Positions 27,758-35,504 of a stretch of DNA of 40,294 nt are shown one piece after another (position 1 is the stretch's first letter; each line of letters begins with the position of its first letter). The notes beneath the pieces were generated by a model that ran no database searches, was not told the origin of the DNA, and worked only from the letters and a program-made list of their open reading frames with translations. The position numbers and the translations under genes are program-made. The stretch comes from Spirochaetales bacterium (GTDB lineage: Bacteria; Spirochaetota; Spirochaetia; JAFGXN01): assembly GCA_016936615.1 (NCBI GenBank), contig JAFGXN010000106.1:1-40294 (forward strand), written 5' to 3'.

Positions 27758-27787
27758 ATTATACTCATATAAAAAAGCCTATGTCAA
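27758..27787 (-). promoter_or_regulatory. promoter of the TM2 gene
   Basis: Perfect TTGACA (27787-27782), an 18-base spacer and perfect TATAAT (27763-27758) lie upstream of the gene at 27731. It is the best promoter in the window, so this small gene is probably strongly expressed apart from the helicase operon. Confidence 0.75.
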
Positions 27788-27795
27788 TCTTTTTT

Positions 27796-28164
27796 CTAGT
27801 TATACTTCAAATATCGACCCTGACTATCAGTGAAAGAGCCAGTTGCAATCAAAATTATATCAATCAAGGCCCAAATACCACACCCGCCAGCAGTAAAGAG
27901 CATCAAAAGCCCAGTACCAATCTTGCCATTCATAAATCGATGAATCCCAAGAGTTCCACAAAAGATTGCTAACAGCAACGTAATTATGAACAAATCGTTA
28001 TTTGAAGTTGTGCTAGAAGAACTTCTAACTGGCTCAGAGTTACTACTGCTTGAAACCCCCTGCGAAGCACCACAAAACCGACACTTCTCTGCATCTTTTT
28101 TTATTAGACTACCACAAGATCTACAATAGACCTCATCCTCTCTCCTAAAACCTGAATCACTCAT
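27796..28164 (-). CDS. zinc-ribbon TM2-domain protein
   Basis: A 122-residue protein: a zinc ribbon with C14, C17, C28 and C31 (CRSC...CRFC), a serine-rich linker (about 36-55), then a TM2 domain with [16 protein letters not shown] between two helices and an ALIDIILI end. The ATG overlaps the helicase stop by 4 bases (ATGA), so it is translated with the helicase. This coupling of a membrane TM2 protein to a nucleic-acid helicase is unusual. It is similar to the adjacent 74-residue TM2 protein, which suggests local duplication. Confidence 0.88.
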   Translation of the reverse strand: MSDSGFRREDEVYCRSCGSLIKKDAEKCRFCGASQGVSSSSNSEPVRSSSSTTSNNDLFIITLLLAIFCGTLGIHRFMNGKIGTGLLMLFTAGGCGIWALIDIILIATGSFTDSQGRYLKYN

Positions 28165-30302
28165 TTTTCCTCCTTTTTATCAAAAGTTTCTATCAACTCT
28201 TGCAACAAATCATCGCCAGAATCTCTGACAAAGACTTGAAGATTCTCCATAGCCCTTGTCATCCCGACATAAATCAAATTCCTTATTTGAGAATTTCTCG
28301 TATCCAAATCCAAAGAGTCTCTCACATATGGAGTCTTTGGAAGATGAAACATCACAACTGGAAAATCTAGCCCCTTAGCAGATTGCAAACTAGTAATGAC
28401 CACAGAATCATTCTCTTTAAATGAGAACTCATCTCCTTTCAAGAATGCGGAGTCAACACCCAACGCAGAGAGCCTATCCCAGATCTTCTTGGCATTTAAT
28501 TTATCAGTAGTAATCACGGCAATATTCGACGGATCATATCCTAGCCTGTCAATGAAAAATTTAATCCTACTGCAGAGCGAATCAACCAGAGAATCAGCAT
28601 CTTTCTCTAGGAAGAGCTCCGGTGGCGCGCCAGGTCTTGTGCTCAATGTCTTAGAGACATCATCCTCATCAAAAGAGATGCACAGCTTACGATACTTATC
28701 TGCAAAGGCATGAATCTCCCGAGTATTTCTGTAATTCTGATATAGATAGTTAGATTTTCCAACTATGCTTATACCAAAAAACTTAAAGGTAAAACCTGGT
28801 TGATAAATAGATTGCGAAGTATCCCCTGCCATAACAAGACCACCCCGCGCAATCTTCTTTAGAAGCATAATCTTAACAGGAATTAGATCCTGAATCTCAT
28901 CTATAAAAAATGTTTGATACGGAGAATCATAACTATCTAGCTTCTCAAGCAACAAGGTCAAATACATATTTGCAGAACAGTGCTTATTCTCTATCATTTT
29001 AGCCTTCTCACGCTCGAGAATATTCCACACAATCGGTCGAACTGGTCCTCGAAGCGGTGTCTTCTGGCCGCGGCGAAGATGCTTAGGACTAACATAGACC
29101 TCACGCTCTATCATATTTGAAAGAATATAATTCTCTATCTCATCAGCGAGATTAAGATTCGCAGGAATAAACTCATCACTCTCGATAGGATTATCTTTGA
29201 AGTAGGAGTATGAAAATGTATAGCCAGGCAATAACTCAGAACCAATCTTCACTAATAACTCATCAACAGTCTTTAGCGAGAAATCCTCCCTACCAGAGAT
29301 AATCTCTGAGAGATATCTGCCATACTTTACTAGAGTCTTAGTATAGGTCAAAAATACAGATTCCCGCCCATCTTCAATAAGCTGCGAAGCACCTTGATTA
29401 GCAATCTTCTCAAAGGCCTTAATCAAGACCACAGTCTTACCAGTCCCAGCAGCACCCATTATTAGAAAGTCAGTTCTCCCATCAATCTTGTCAATCAGAC
29501 TCTGCTGGGCATCAGATAGCTGCATAATAGATTGCTCATAATCCTTCTTTGTCTTAGTAAAAAGGCTAAGACTCTCCAAAGTTTCAATATATTGCTCAAG
29601 CTCAGTAAGCCTAGCTAAATCATCCTGGCTCTCTTTCAACTTTTTCTTTAATTCAAACTTCTCCCTACGCAAGTCATCATTCTTCTGCGAAGAGTTACTC
29701 TTCAACGACTCAAGCTTCTTAATCTCCTCATCCTTCAGCTCTAGCTCAGCCTCAAGGCTACGCAATCTCTCAAGCTCAACCTGATATTGTGAATACTGAG
29801 CAACCATCTCAGCTGATTGCTCCGCAGTCAGATGCAACCTCTCGTCAAGCCGCTTCACCTGGTTAAACAGCGTTACTTTATTCTCAGAAGAGTTCCACAG
29901 CGAGAGTGGACACTGCAAATTCTCAAGACCCTTAAGATAGCCAATTCCAACAGCTCGACAGAATCGCTTGATAAGATCTATCATATTTCCAGCATCCATA
30001 GGCTGTAAAGTCTCAAAATTATGCCTAACCTTATTCGAACGTTTCTGATATGCGTTCAAACTTGAAAAGAGGTCTTTAGTCCTGAAATAACAATCAAATG
30101 CAAACTGATAATTTGATGTAAGCTTATAAAAAGTAGCATCATTCTCCACAGTATAGCCTAAAGCTTCGCGAAAAAATGACTCAAAAAAAGCCTGTCCTGC
30201 GAGAACAAAGACCCCGGGATCAGTCCCCTGCAAAGAGGCTAGCCGAGACAATTTCTCTTCATACAATTTAGTATCAATATCTAACGAATAATCTAACAAC
30301 AC
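28161..30302 (-). CDS. HEPN-like/coiled-coil/SF1 helicase fusion
   Basis: A 713-residue UvrD/Rep-like superfamily 1 helicase with an unusual N-terminus. Residues 1-125 are helical with RSNKVRH at 88-94, resembling the NxxxH end of DUF4145/HEPN-type domains found at the start of HsdR subunits. A coiled coil follows (about 165-240). The motor has Walker A GAAGTGKT at 283-290, FFIDEIQD at 465-472, GDTSQSIY at 493-500, NYRNTREI at 523-530, and a late [14 protein letters not shown] and [11 protein letters not shown]. It therefore probably translocates on nucleic acid; ribonuclease activity of the N-domain is unproven. The start is GTG with AGGA 7 bases upstream. A 10-bp inverted repeat lies in the leader, and the zinc-ribbon TM2 gene overlaps its end. 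Confidence 0.85.
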   Translation of the reverse strand: MLLDYSLDIDTKLYEEKLSRLASLQGTDPGVFVLAGQAFFESFFREALGYTVENDATFYKLTSNYQFAFDCYFRTKDLFSSLNAYQKRSNKVRHNFETLQPMDAGNMIDLIKRFCRAVGIGYLKGLENLQCPLSLWNSSENKVTLFNQVKRLDERLHLTAEQSAEMVAQYSQYQVELERLRSLEAELELKDEEIKKLESLKSNSSQKNDDLRREKFELKKKLKESQDDLARLTELEQYIETLESLSLFTKTKKDYEQSIMQLSDAQQSLIDKIDGRTDFLIMGAAGTGKTVVLIKAFEKIANQGASQLIEDGRESVFLTYTKTLVKYGRYLSEIISGREDFSLKTVDELLVKIGSELLPGYTFSYSYFKDNPIESDEFIPANLNLADEIENYILSNMIEREVYVSPKHLRRGQKTPLRGPVRPIVWNILEREKAKMIENKHCSANMYLTLLLEKLDSYDSPYQTFFIDEIQDLIPVKIMLLKKIARGGLVMAGDTSQSIYQPGFTFKFFGISIVGKSNYLYQNYRNTREIHAFADKYRKLCISFDEDDVSKTLSTRPGAPPELFLEKDADSLVDSLCSRIKFFIDRLGYDPSNIAVITTDKLNAKKIWDRLSALGVDSAFLKGDEFSFKENDSVVITSLQSAKGLDFPVVMFHLPKTPYVRDSLDLDTRNSQIRNLIYVGMTRAMENLQVFVRDSGDDLLQELIETFDKKEEK

Positions 30303-30322
30303 ATTACAATCCTAAAAATAAT

Positions 30323-30355
30323 TTATCTGTATACCACAAAGTAGCATACAGATAA
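30323..30355 (-). repeat. 10-bp inverted repeat upstream of the helicase
   Basis: Perfect arms TTATCTGTAT (30323-30332) and ATACAGATAA (30346-30355) with a 13-base loop, 20 bases before the GTG start. There is no T tract after it, so it is an operator or leader hairpin rather than a clear terminator. Confidence 0.7.
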
Positions 30356-30390
30356 TATTAACTCAAATCTAGTAGTTTTGGCAAGAACAA

Positions 30391-31566
30391 CTAGAAAGAA
30401 CCTATAATTTCATCAAGAGACAGCCCCAACTCAGACTTAGAAATCCTACTAAGTGCTTGATTACTTCCAGTTAGATGTAAAATCTTCTGAATATGGATCA
30501 AGGTCTCACCAGGTTCAAGCCCTGCTGCAGGAGAAGAGGTCTCAAGCTCGTAAAAAGGTCCTAACTGCGAACCAGACTCATCGACAGGTCCATCATTATA
30601 GCTATTTATAACATCACCCCTAAATGGATAATCCTGAAACTCCCATAAAGAATTAACATATTTTGCTTCGCTCTGAGGAAGAGTATAATAGACTAAAGTC
30701 AAAAGGCCACTCTCAGGATCATAACTCCCAAGACAATTTTTAGCTCGAGAATAAGGAATCCCAATCTTACTTCTCAATTTCCCATCACCTTTGAAAAAAA
30801 CCACATCTTCCCTAACAATTAAATTTTCCGCAGGGATATCACCGAAATAGTTATCTACAATTGATTGATCAGAATCATCTCTAAGAGGGACAACAATAAC
30901 CACAGAATCACTTGGCTTAAACATCCCAAGCATCCAGATTGACAACATTCCACTCTCCTCGTTCCACGGAGAATCCCCAGTATTTGTAATAGAATTTATA
31001 CTCTCTGTCATTACAGCAGAATCTATTCCTGTAAAATCCCAGCCATAAGCCTTTTTTACAGAATCAAATCCATAAATTTTAATATCCCGATCAATCCTGA
31101 AACGAAGCAAATTACCAGACCAGTTCTCTATACTAGACTCCTTAGAAAATGAAGCAAAATCACCCTCAGCACTTATAAGATCAAAGCTTTCTGTGTCAAG
31201 AAAAGCTGGAACCTGCCAATTCTCAAAATTAAAATCGCTACCCTTAGGAAAATAGATTGAAAATTGTCCACCCTCAGGACCAATCCAGAGCCTCTCCATG
31301 CCCCCATAGGCATTTATATGTTTATCCTCACGTCCAGAACTAATCAAATCATAGTTTATCCAACCAGTGCTGATCTCCCCATCAGGAGTAGCACTCATTA
31401 TCCTAGCCTGCCACATTGGAACAACCAGAATTGACGCATCCCCATCAACTAATTCAATAACATCAGTATACTTCTGCAAAAAAGCCCTATCTCTCTGATA
31501 GTCAGATCTACTGCATGAGAACAGAACAAATCCTAAAAGGCTAACAAATAAAGTTTTTTTTAACAT
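30391..31566 (-). CDS. DUF6786-like lipoprotein
   Basis: A 391-residue lipoprotein, lipobox LFSC with C18. I use ATG 31566 because GGAGGAG lies just before it; a TTG at 31578 would read through that site. The mature protein is beta-rich. The segment HINAYGGMERLWIGPEGGQFSIYF matches a family that I recall as DUF6786, found mostly in polysaccharide-degrading bacteria, with a fold possibly like sugar-binding beta-sandwiches. The function is not established. The promoter region contains a LacI-type palindrome. It lies 88 bases upstream of the helicase gene on the same strand. Confidence 0.75.
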   Translation of the reverse strand: MLKKTLFVSLLGFVLFSCSRSDYQRDRAFLQKYTDVIELVDGDASILVVPMWQARIMSATPDGEISTGWINYDLISSGREDKHINAYGGMERLWIGPEGGQFSIYFPKGSDFNFENWQVPAFLDTESFDLISAEGDFASFSKESSIENWSGNLLRFRIDRDIKIYGFDSVKKAYGWDFTGIDSAVMTESINSITNTGDSPWNEESGMLSIWMLGMFKPSDSVVIVVPLRDDSDQSIVDNYFGDIPAENLIVREDVVFFKGDGKLRSKIGIPYSRAKNCLGSYDPESGLLTLVYYTLPQSEAKYVNSLWEFQDYPFRGDVINSYNDGPVDESGSQLGPFYELETSSPAAGLEPGETLIHIQKILHLTGSNQALSRISKSELGLSLDEIIGSF

Positions 31567-31582
31567 AACTCCTCCCAAATAA

Positions 31583-31625
31583 TAAACGTTTAAACATATG
31601 TTATAATAAATCCATCTTTTGTCAA
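31583..31625 (-). promoter_or_regulatory. promoter and LacI-type operator of the DUF6786-like gene
   Basis: TTGACA (31625-31620) is followed at imperfect spacing (14 or 16 bases) by TATAAC or TAACAT. Just downstream is a perfect 10-bp palindrome TAAACGTTTA (31583-31592) with the central CpG typical of LacI/CcpA-type operators, between the start site and the ribosome binding site. Confidence 0.45.
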
Positions 31626-31741
31626 ATCTTAAAATAAAAATTCATCTCAGATATAGTTAATTAATGAGGCGTTAATCTTTAGCCATCATAAAAATGAAGT
31701 TTTATTCTAGCACAAATCCTAATTTAAGGCTAAAATAAGCT

Positions 31742-34700
31742 GTGACAAAAAGTATATCCACCTATACAATCCGCGATGTAGAAAATCTCCTAGAACCTCA
31801 TCTTTTTGAAATCGCAAAAGATGTTCAAGAAAGAGACGGTGTAGAATATCTATCAGAACGTAATGGAACTATTGAGGCACAAACAACCGGTACTTCCAAA
31901 CAATTACACTATCCAAAGATAATTTTTACAAACAGCAATCTAATTGCGAAATGTACTTGTAGATATGAGAAAGGTATTTGCGAGCATGTTGGCGCAACAC
32001 TTATCGAATTTTTCTACAGGAGAGAGATCAACAAGGATAAGAGATTGAAAATTCTTAAGGAGATGGATACCCTAGATACAAAACAAAAAGCCCATGAGAT
32101 TGACTTTTTAAAAATAAAAAAATACAGCGAATCAGATGACCTACTACCTCAAAACAAGCTAAACCAAGAACCAAAGAAGAGCTATCGACTAGTCATCGAG
32201 TTTAGCTACTGCTCAAGCTTCTACAGAGGATTAAGAATTACACCACGTTATGGTTTTATAAAAAAAGACAATACTATCGGAAGGTTAAATGATATAACCT
32301 TCGATAAGAAGGTAGAGTTCGGCAACGACTCAATAGAGAGATTTTTCTTAAACTCTAAGAGATATTCCAACCAATGTATGCCATTTGATATTTTTTTAAG
32401 AGATTTTGAAAAAGATCTAGACAATCTAGAGATCTATCACTGCCTAGATGAGACAAAAGAGAGAGTTATCTACAACGAGGCTAAACTTGATGAGATCTGC
32501 TTCGAAATATCTAGAATAGAAGATTCTTCCGGAGAGTACAAGATTCGATTTAATCCTGGGATTAAATTTTCGACAGAGAAACAATTGCATATACAAGTGA
32601 TACTCGAAGATGAATATGATTCATATTGCGAGATAATCGATGAAAAATTATGGGTACTTAAAGAGCAAAATATATACAAGATAGAATTAAACTCATACAA
32701 GGAGGGATTTTTTCTATCCGAACTGCTCTACCGATACGATATAACAACAGAAGAGATTCTGAAGATTATTCAGCAGAGTAAAGGGCTAGATCTGAGATTG
32801 GATTTTAGCCAAAAAGGGATAATTGTCGAGCACAAAATTCCTAAATTAATCTTAGAAGTCAGTGAAACATTAGACAGGCTAATGATAAACTTCTTATTTA
32901 AATATGGAGATAGAGAGTTTAAATACAACTCGGAAGAGCTATATTTCTCGGAGATTGATGAAGGAACGCAAAAAAAGAAAATTTATCTAAGACATCAAGA
33001 TGGAGAAAAAGCTCTAATTGGAGAGACTCTAATTTTTATCATCAACAAGATAGGGGAAGATAGAGTATCTAGTTTGAACATGTTTAAAGGATGGGAGAAC
33101 TTTTCAATCTTTTCAAAATGGTTTGAACTAAACTGTAGCTTAGACTTTTTCGTAGAAAACTTCCTTGACGAACTCCTTGAGAAAGAGATTGAGGTTAGGT
33201 GGAGTAAAAACAAGAAGAGATGGAGACGAAACAACAACAATCTAAAATATATTGCTAGCTCTGGGATAGATTGGCTTAATATCCAGATACAATTCGAAGA
33301 TAAGGGAATTGAACTTGGTGTGGATATGCATCAACTCTATCTGCAAGGGTTTAACACAGAGAAAGAGTGGATAATCCTTAACAAGGAGAACATCGAAGAG
33401 CTGTTTTGCCTAGTAGATGAGGCTGAGATAGACGAAGAAGGACAGATAATTGTTGGCAGAACAAACTTCCCTGCACTAGAGATTTTACAACAAAATGTGG
33501 AGAGTAGAGACGATGAGGTCAAAGGATTTCTTCAGAGGATAGAGATCCTTCTCGATAAAGAGAAGATTGATATGGCAAAAATCCCCACTGGTTTCAAGGC
33601 AACGCTTCGCGACTACCAGCAACATGGAGTTAATTGGCTTTTTTTCCTAAAAAAAACTGGATTTGGTGGATGTCTTGCAGACGATATGGGACTAGGTAAG
33701 ACTGTTCAGACACTTGCACTTGTTCAGGAGATCTGCAACAACAAGCCTACTGCAAAAATCCTCATCATAGTACCAGTCTCGACAATGGGGAATTGGCAAC
33801 GCGAGATTGAGAGATTTACAACTGGAATTAAAGCAATCCAACATAGAGGAACCTCTCGACAATGGAGAACTCTCCAAAGCACAAATGCGAATATTATAAT
33901 CACAAGCTATGCAACATTTAGAAATGACAAAGAGTTCTTCTCCGCAATAAAGTTCGATGCAGCAATTCTCGATGAGGCTCAAAATATCAAGAACCCGCGA
34001 ACTGCAACATTCAAGGCAGTTAAACTAATAGATGCTGATTTTAGACTAACACTCACTGGAACACCAGTTGAGAATTGCACCCTAGAACTCTGGTCGCAGA
34101 TGGACTTCCTCAATCCTAGTCTGCTCGGATCGATCAACACATTTAAAAAAGAGTTTTCCACCGCAATTGAGAATGGAGACAATAAAGCAGCACAAAGACT
34201 AAAGCAGCGAATAAAACCTTTTATCCTTCGCAGAAAAAAATCAGATGTTCTCAAGGATCTTCCAGCAAAAGAAGAGATAACAGAGTTTATCGACATGGAT
34301 AACAAACAGGCCAAGTTCTACAATGAACTTAAAAATGAAATGTCTGAAATGGTGCTCAAAGCCTATGATGATGATCCAAACAAGGCAGCATTTATAATTT
34401 TGCAAGCACTAACAAGGCTTAGACAGGCAGCAATAGATCCGAGACTTATCCTCAGCAAGAAGCTATCCCAGAAACTAGTGAGAGAGAAGCCACTAATCCC
34501 CTCGGCAAAATTCGATTTTTTTAAAAACCAAATAGAAGAGATTGTTAGCCAAGGAAACAAAGTCATTGTATTCAGCCAATTTACAAAATTGCTTGATTTA
34601 ATAGAAGATTTTCTAGTAAGAAACAGATACCCATACAGCAAGATCACTGGCCAGACGCGGAACCGGGATGAGCAGATTGAGGAATTTCAGAACTCGACGA

Positions 34701-35008
34701 CAACAAACATATTCCTAATAAGCCTCAAGGCAGGTGGGACAGGTATCAATCTGACAGCAGCTGATTATGTAATACTCTTTGATCCATGGTGGAACCCCGC
34801 GGTAGAGGCTCAAGCTGTGGACAGGGCACACCGAATTGGGCGCAAAGGCAAGGTGATTGTCTACCGCTACATCACCGCCCAGACAATCGAAGACAAAATC
34901 CTAACATTACAGGCAAAGAAAAGAGACCTCGTGAACAATCTTATAACTGAAGATCCAGGATTCTTCAAGAGCCTTAAACGAGAAGATCTACTCAAGATAT
35001 TTGAATAG
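31742..35008 (+). CDS. SWIM zinc-finger SNF2-family ATPase
   Basis: A 1088-residue Swi2/Snf2 ATPase of the HepA/RapA-like bacterial type. An N-terminal SWIM finger (CTC...CEH, C71, C73, C80, H82) is followed by a long helicase-associated region, then the motor with Walker A DDMGLGKT at 647-654, DEAQ at 744-747, and the second lobe ending in LISLKAGGTGINLTAAD, FDPWWNPAVEAQA and DRAHRIGR. It likely translocates on double-stranded DNA or remodels RNA polymerase; the partner is unknown. The GTG start is forced by an in-frame TAA at 31736-31738. No ribosome binding site is present and a TAAAAT box lies five bases upstream, so the mRNA may be leaderless. It stands alone, with no restriction or defence partner beside it. 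Confidence 0.93.
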   Translation: MTKSISTYTIRDVENLLEPHLFEIAKDVQERDGVEYLSERNGTIEAQTTGTSKQLHYPKIIFTNSNLIAKCTCRYEKGICEHVGATLIEFFYRREINKDKRLKILKEMDTLDTKQKAHEIDFLKIKKYSESDDLLPQNKLNQEPKKSYRLVIEFSYCSSFYRGLRITPRYGFIKKDNTIGRLNDITFDKKVEFGNDSIERFFLNSKRYSNQCMPFDIFLRDFEKDLDNLEIYHCLDETKERVIYNEAKLDEICFEISRIEDSSGEYKIRFNPGIKFSTEKQLHIQVILEDEYDSYCEIIDEKLWVLKEQNIYKIELNSYKEGFFLSELLYRYDITTEEILKIIQQSKGLDLRLDFSQKGIIVEHKIPKLILEVSETLDRLMINFLFKYGDREFKYNSEELYFSEIDEGTQKKKIYLRHQDGEKALIGETLIFIINKIGEDRVSSLNMFKGWENFSIFSKWFELNCSLDFFVENFLDELLEKEIEVRWSKNKKRWRRNNNNLKYIASSGIDWLNIQIQFEDKGIELGVDMHQLYLQGFNTEKEWIILNKENIEELFCLVDEAEIDEEGQIIVGRTNFPALEILQQNVESRDDEVKGFLQRIEILLDKEKIDMAKIPTGFKATLRDYQQHGVNWLFFLKKTGFGGCLADDMGLGKTVQTLALVQEICNNKPTAKILIIVPVSTMGNWQREIERFTTGIKAIQHRGTSRQWRTLQSTNANIIITSYATFRNDKEFFSAIKFDAAILDEAQNIKNPRTATFKAVKLIDADFRLTLTGTPVENCTLELWSQMDFLNPSLLGSINTFKKEFSTAIENGDNKAAQRLKQRIKPFILRRKKSDVLKDLPAKEEITEFIDMDNKQAKFYNELKNEMSEMVLKAYDDDPNKAAFIILQALTRLRQAAIDPRLILSKKLSQKLVREKPLIPSAKFDFFKNQIEEIVSQGNKVIVFSQFTKLLDLIEDFLVRNRYPYSKITGQTRNRDEQIEEFQNSTTTNIFLISLKAGGTGINLTAADYVILFDPWWNPAVEAQAVDRAHRIGRKGKVIVYRYITAQTIEDKILTLQAKKRDLVNNLITEDPGFFKSLKREDLLKIFE

Positions 35009-35031
35009 TAAAAAAGAAAATTCTCCCATTT

Positions 35032-35167
35032 AAAAATACGAATTAGATGTAAAAATTATCCCCTAAAAAATACAAACTACACGTTAAAATAACCCCCATA
35101 AAAATACTATTAGTATGTATAAATAACCCGGCAAAAAATACGTTAGACGTGTAAAAATTACCCGGTA
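35032..35167. repeat. four tandem 34-bp repeats
   Basis: Units start at 35032, 35066, 35100 and 35134, each exactly 34 bp. The consensus is AAAAATAC, nine variable bases, then GTAAAAATWACCC and three more; AAAAATAC is invariant. A degraded half unit lies just upstream (35010-35031). Three of the four units hold a TAC-N9-GTA dyad. There are no spacers, so this is not CRISPR. The last unit runs into an inverted repeat, 35151-35175, with 12-base arms and one mismatch. Confidence 0.85.
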
Positions 35168-35182
35168 TTTTTTACATTTTGA

Positions 35183-35338
35183 TTGCAATTTCTCGCTGGA
35201 ATAGACTACCAAGAATTTTTCCTAAACAACGATATAACAAACACACTCAAGGGGAGTCTCGCAGAGCAATTTGTCGGGATGCAGCTTCGAATCTTAACAA
35301 AGATAATAAGAAATAAAAATTCTATTAAAAAATATTAA
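35183..35338 (+). pseudogene. remnant of a DUF4143-type AAA ATPase gene (C-terminal part)
   Basis: A reading of about 51 codons bounded by stops contains ITNTLKGSLAEQFVGMQL, matching the LAEQFVGQxL motif in the C-terminal DUF4143 region of the AAA_14/DUF4143 ATPase family. There is no start codon, no ATPase part and no further C-terminal domain, so only a fragment remains. The ATPase module and the rest are missing. It lies directly after the 34-bp repeats. Confidence 0.65.
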
Positions 35339-35364
35339 ATTTTTCTATATTAAAAGAATTTCAA

Positions 35365-35393
35365 TTGATAAATTTTATTATTGAAAATATAAT
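35365..35393 (+). promoter_or_regulatory. promoter of the 35505 lipoprotein gene
   Basis: TTGATA (35365-35370), a 17-base spacer and perfect TATAAT (35388-35393). Transcription would begin near 35400 and give a leader of about 105 bases. Confidence 0.65.
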
Positions 35394-35441
35394 CCAACTA
35401 GTTAAGATTTAAGAAAGTAGCGATGTACCGCCAATATTCAA

Positions 35442-35502
35442 AGTGACTCCGCACTAAGAAAGAACAGCACATCAAACTTTCTAAATTCAGAATAAGGAGT
35501 CA
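35442..35502 (+). promoter_or_regulatory. leader that can hide the ribosome binding site
   Basis: TGACTCC (35444-35450) is fully complementary to GGAGTCA (35496-35502), which contains the Shine-Dalgarno of the 35505 gene. Inside lies a second stem AGAAAG/CTTTCT (35457-35462 with 35477-35482). A competing small stem AGTG/CACT (35442-35445 with 35452-35455) would free the site. It fits no riboswitch class I know. Confidence 0.5.
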
Positions 35503-35504
35503 TT

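Noticed and set aside
31567-31578. TTG start of the DUF6786-like lipoprotein at 31578
   Set aside because: The extra codons are the ribosome binding site itself; ATG 31566 gives a normal signal peptide.
31742-35008. SNF2 gene as part of a DISARM-like or restriction system
   Set aside because: No methylase, nuclease or other defence partner is adjacent; the neighbours are a lipoprotein gene and a repeat array.
35032-35167. CRISPR-like array
   Set aside because: The 34-bp units are directly contiguous and diverge inside the unit; there are no unique spacers and no cas genes.
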